Below, one piece after another: positions 4,627 to 6,512 of a stretch of DNA of 6,512 bases; within the stretch, counting starts at the first letter, position 1; each line of letters starts with the position of its first letter. The notes under the pieces were generated by a model. That model was not told the DNA's origin. It saw only the letters and a list, made by a program, of their open reading frames with translations, and made no database searches. The stretch comes from an uncultured Eubacteriales bacterium (GTDB taxonomy: Bacteria > Bacillota > Clostridia > Oscillospirales > Oscillospiraceae). The stretch spans positions 1 through 6,512 of the forward strand of contig UQXG01000127.1 of the NCBI GenBank assembly GCA_900544945.1. Direction: 5' to 3'. A program made the position numbers and the translations under genes.

Positions 4627-5528
4627 ATGGGTTTTTCCTTGGATTCCCGAGCCGTCGTCACCAGCTCCCGGAATTTCCGAGCCGCCGGGCTAAGAGGCCG
4701 GGTCTGCTGCTCCAGCAGGCAGATGGTTCTGGCAGGCAGCGCCCGGGTCAGCTCCAGCTGCCGCACCGAGCCCGTCTCCCGTGCCACAAAATCCTCCGGC
4801 ACAAAGCCAATGCCCAGATCGTTTTTCACCAGAGGCAGAATCTGATCCGCCGTAGCCGCCTCAATGTCCGGGTGAAAGGGCAGGCCATCCACCCGGAACC
4901 ATTCCTCGTAGAGGCCGTAGGTCATGGTGTCCCGGCTCAGGCTGATCAGAGGATATTCCGACAGCTCCTTGGGCGTAATGGGTCGGGCGGGAAACAGACC
5001 CAGCCCCGGACTGCACACCGCCACCTCCTGCACCTTTCGCAGCGGGAACTGGCTCAGGTTTTTTCTGGGCTCCACCGGGGTGGTGACCACTGCCAGATCC
5101 ACCATTTCCTCCTCCAGAGCCCGGACTGCCTGGGGGGTGGAATAGTTGTTCACCCGAATCTGAATGCCCGGATAGGCAGAGCGGAACCGGCGGAGAATCG
5201 GCAGCAGGAAGCAGTGCAGAGCCACCTCGCTGGCTCCGATGGAAATGCTTCCCATCCGCAGTCGGGTGGTCAGCTTCAGCTCCTCCTCTGCCCGGCGGAT
5301 GTGCTCCATGGCAGGCGCCACATGGGAATAGAGCAGCTCTCCCTCCGGGGTCAGCTGAACGCCCTTGTTCGTCCGCAGAAACAGCTTGCAGCCCAGCTCC
5401 CCCTCCAGCAGCTTCACCGCGTGGGTCACGTTTGGCTGGCTGCTGTAAAGGGCTGCCGCCGCCTGGGTGATATTGCCGCACCGAGCCACCTGGTAGAACA
5501 CCCGATAATGCTCCATGGAAACTGCCAT
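4623..5528 (-). CDS. LysR-type transcriptional regulator
   Basis: The 301-residue protein has the standard LTTR plan. An N-terminal winged helix-turn-helix spans residues about 4-62 (GNITQAAAALYSSQPNVTHA at 18-37, then LLEGELGCKLFLRTNKGVQLTPEG). A linker helix covers about 65-92, and a periplasmic-binding-like effector domain about 93-295 (starting MGSISIGASE; LGIGFVPEDFV near the end). ATG 5528 has GGAGG at 5536-5540, seven bases upstream, and a fully consensus promoter. It is divergent from the cytidylate kinase-like/MATE operon with a shared promoter region, the usual arrangement for an LTTR that represses itself and controls its divergent neighbours. The effector cannot be told from sequence. 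The alpha-glucosidase gene lies 51 bases downstream in the same direction and could be a further target, but it has its own promoter. Confidence 0.93.
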   Translation of the reverse strand: MAVSMEHYRVFYQVARCGNITQAAAALYSSQPNVTHAVKLLEGELGCKLFLRTNKGVQLTPEGELLYSHVAPAMEHIRRAEEELKLTTRLRMGSISIGASEVALHCFLLPILRRFRSAYPGIQIRVNNYSTPQAVRALEEEMVDLAVVTTPVEPRKNLSQFPLRKVQEVAVCSPGLGLFPARPITPKELSEYPLISLSRDTMTYGLYEEWFRVDGLPFHPDIEAATADQILPLVKNDLGIGFVPEDFVARETGSVRQLELTRALPARTICLLEQQTRPLSPAARKFRELVTTARESKEKPI

Positions 5529-5562
5529 ATCTCATCCTCCATAAATTAAATTGAGGTCCAGT

Positions 5563-5577
5563 ATATCAAATATCTAT
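5563..5577. promoter_or_regulatory. Candidate LysR-type binding box
   Basis: ATATCAAATATCTAT has ATA-N9-TAT symmetry and so fits the T-N11-A LTTR-box pattern. It ends one base before the -35 box of the rightward promoter and lies in the leader of the lysR gene. An overlapping ATAT-N9-ATAT (5570-5586) covers that -35 box. The region is AT-rich, so chance matches are possible; support comes from position next to a divergent lysR gene. Confidence 0.45.
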
Positions 5578-5606
5578 TTTACATATCGTTCCTTGGGAAT
5601 TATACT
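5578..5606 (+). promoter_or_regulatory. Promoter of the kinase-like/MATE operon
   Basis: TTTACA (5578-5583) and TATACT (5601-5606) are spaced by 17 bases on the plus strand. Transcription should begin near 5613, giving a leader of about 43 bases to ATG 5656. The -10 box overlaps by four bases the -10 box of the opposing lysR promoter. Confidence 0.75.
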
Positions 5607-5627
5607 ATAGCCGTTTTTAGGTGTCAA
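5599..5627 (-). promoter_or_regulatory. Promoter of the lysR gene (full consensus)
   Basis: On the minus strand TTGACA (5627-5622), a 17-base spacer and TATAAT (5604-5599) form an exact sigma-A consensus. The start would be near 5592, leaving a leader of about 63 bases. Its -35 box lies just inside the transcribed region of the opposing operon, and its -10 box overlaps the other promoter's -10, so the two promoters should exclude each other. Such a strong promoter for a regulator usually implies repression, probably by the LysR protein itself. Confidence 0.85.
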
Positions 5628-5655
5628 TGACTCAAACCCAAGGAGGACAAAGAAA

Positions 5656-6288
5656 ATGGAAAAGAAATATACCATCTGCATCGGCCGTCAATACGGCAGC
5701 GGCGGCCGGGAAATCGGCGAGCTGGTTGCCAGAAAGCTGGGCGTTACCTGCTATGATAAGCTGCTCATTCAGGAGGCCGCCAAGAAAAGCGGCATGGATA
5801 CCCAGTTCCTGGCCACCCATGAGGAGACCATGAAGGACATGCTGCTGCCCATCAGCGGCAACCCCTTTGCCGATACGGCAGATATGTCTGGGCTGTTCTA
5901 TTTCGCCGGCGATCACGCTTATAACGCGGAAAAGCAGGCCATCACGGAAATTGCTCAGCGGGAATCCTCGGTGATGATCGGCAGATGCGCTTCTTCCATT
6001 CTGGCAAGCCAGGGAAATGTGCTGTCCGTATTCCTGTATGGCAACGAGGGCGACTGTATTGACCGGATCGCCGCCCGGAACGGCCTGAACAAGAAGGAAG
6101 CCCGGGAGCGGATGGAGAAGATCAACCGGATGCGCCGCCGGTACTTCAACTTCTACGCCATGACCGAGTGGGGCAAGCCGGAAAGCTACGACGCCATGCT
6201 CTCCACAAGCTCTCTGGGCACCCAGGGCTGCGCGGACATCATTGTTCGCCTTCTGGAGCAGAAGCTGGGGGTGAAATGCCATGAATAA
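5656..6288 (+). CDS. Cytidylate kinase-like family protein
   Basis: The 210-residue protein belongs to the cytidylate kinase-like P-loop family common in Firmicutes. The nucleotide-binding loop is GRQYGSGGREIG (10-21), where Arg replaces the usual Lys of GxxGxGK. YDKLLIQEAA (33-42) and MIGRC (107-111) follow the family pattern. A basic helix, KINRMRRRYFNFY (155-167), resembles the lid region that binds the nucleotide phosphates. True Cmk phosphorylates CMP/dCMP; whether this family does so is not established and a normal cmk gene may exist elsewhere. ATG 5656 has AAGGAGGA at 5640-5647, eight bases upstream. It is the first gene of an operon with a MATE transporter, whose start overlaps its last codons. 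Its divergent LysR-type neighbour is the likely regulator. Confidence 0.88.
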   Translation: MEKKYTICIGRQYGSGGREIGELVARKLGVTCYDKLLIQEAAKKSGMDTQFLATHEETMKDMLLPISGNPFADTADMSGLFYFAGDHAYNAEKQAITEIAQRESSVMIGRCASSILASQGNVLSVFLYGNEGDCIDRIAARNGLNKKEARERMEKINRMRRRYFNFYAMTEWGKPESYDAMLSTSSLGTQGCADIIVRLLEQKLGVKCHE

Positions 6289-6512
6289 GGACTTGACCGT
6301 AGGCCGCCCGGAAACGGTTCTTTGGAAATTCTGTCTGCCCCTTTTCGGCAGCATCATCTTCCAGCAGCTGTACAACCTGGCCGACAGCTTTGTCGCCGGT
6401 AAATTCGTAGGCGAGAATGCCCTGGCCGCCGTGGGCAACAGCTATGAGATCACCCTGATTTTCATCGCCTTTGCCTTCGGCTGCAACATCGGCTGCTCGG
6501 TGGTCGTGTCCC
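6281..6512 (+). CDS. MATE family efflux transporter (5' part only)
   Basis: The first 77 residues are visible before the window ends; a full MATE protein has about 440-460 residues and 12 membrane helices. The opening LTVGRPETVLWKFCLPLFGS and the helix 1 stretch FQQLYNLADSFVAGKFVG, followed by ENALAAVGNS, are the classic MATE N-terminus, with the conserved Asp of YNLAD in the first helix. A second helix starts at about residue 56. MATE proteins export cationic drugs or metabolites by H+ or Na+ antiport in the cytoplasmic membrane. ATG 6281 overlaps the end of the kinase-like gene by eight bases (stop 6286-6288), so translation is probably coupled; a G-run at 6267-6271 could serve as ribosome site. 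The substrate cannot be told. Confidence 0.9.
   Translation, partial: MNKDLTVGRPETVLWKFCLPLFGSIIFQQLYNLADSFVAGKFVGENALAAVGNSYEITLIFIAFAFGCNIGCSVVVS

Noticed and set aside
2892..5549. 885-codon open frame on the plus strand
   Set aside because: It is the antisense shadow of the alpha-glucosidase and LysR genes, both of which have family motifs, ribosome sites and promoters. Its own translation has no recognisable domain and is rich in His, Gln and Arg as expected for reverse-strand GC-rich codons.
1..6512. CRISPR array, tRNA, rRNA, transposase or phage genes
   Set aside because: No regular direct repeats, cloverleaf sequences, rRNA motifs or transposase/integrase domains were seen on either strand.

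Overview
The window looks like a piece of a GC-rich Firmicutes chromosome, most likely a gut clostridial lineage of the Oscillospiraceae/Ruminococcaceae kind. The basis is GC-rich coding sequence with AT-rich gaps, strong AGGAGG-type ribosome sites, sigma-A promoters of the TTGACA-17-TATAAT type, and gene families common in that group: a Cys-rich membrane protein carrying an HMA domain, a small multi-helix membrane protein, a cytidylate kinase-like protein and a MATE transporter. This assignment is inference; there is no rRNA or other marker gene.

Left part (1-912). Bases 1-278 hold no convincing gene, only inverted repeats, two of which are tandem terminators for the minus-strand gene at 279-632. 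That gene encodes a membrane-anchored, Cys-rich protein with a C-terminal metal-binding HMA domain. Between 633 and 909 lies a compact control region: two divergent consensus promoters, each with a related GTTAG...CTAAC palindrome at its expected start of transcription. The leftward promoter serves the HMA gene. The rightward promoter has no gene behind it; about 135 nt on there is a perfect terminator, so it may make a small RNA. This is the most interesting part of the window.

Middle part (910-2903). A minus-strand cluster runs tfoX-like gene, then a small membrane protein overlapping it by 4 bases, then a short lectin-like ORF in the same reading frame as the membrane protein, separated from it by one TGA and six codons. 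Divergent from this cluster is nudC, a zinc-ribbon Nudix NADH pyrophosphatase. It ends at a 32-bp perfect palindrome that can terminate transcription in both directions.

Right part (2904-6512). An alpha-glucosidase of family GH13 and a LysR-type regulator lie in tandem on the minus strand; the glucosidase has its own promoter overlapping the regulator's stop codon. Divergent from the regulator is an operon of a cytidylate kinase-like gene and a MATE-family exporter, which runs off the window. The two divergent promoters share their -10 region, so polymerase should be able to occupy only one at a time, and an LTTR-type motif abuts the rightward -35. This suggests that the LysR protein controls the kinase-like/MATE operon and its own expression. 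Which effector it senses, and whether it also acts on the glucosidase, cannot be read from the sequence.
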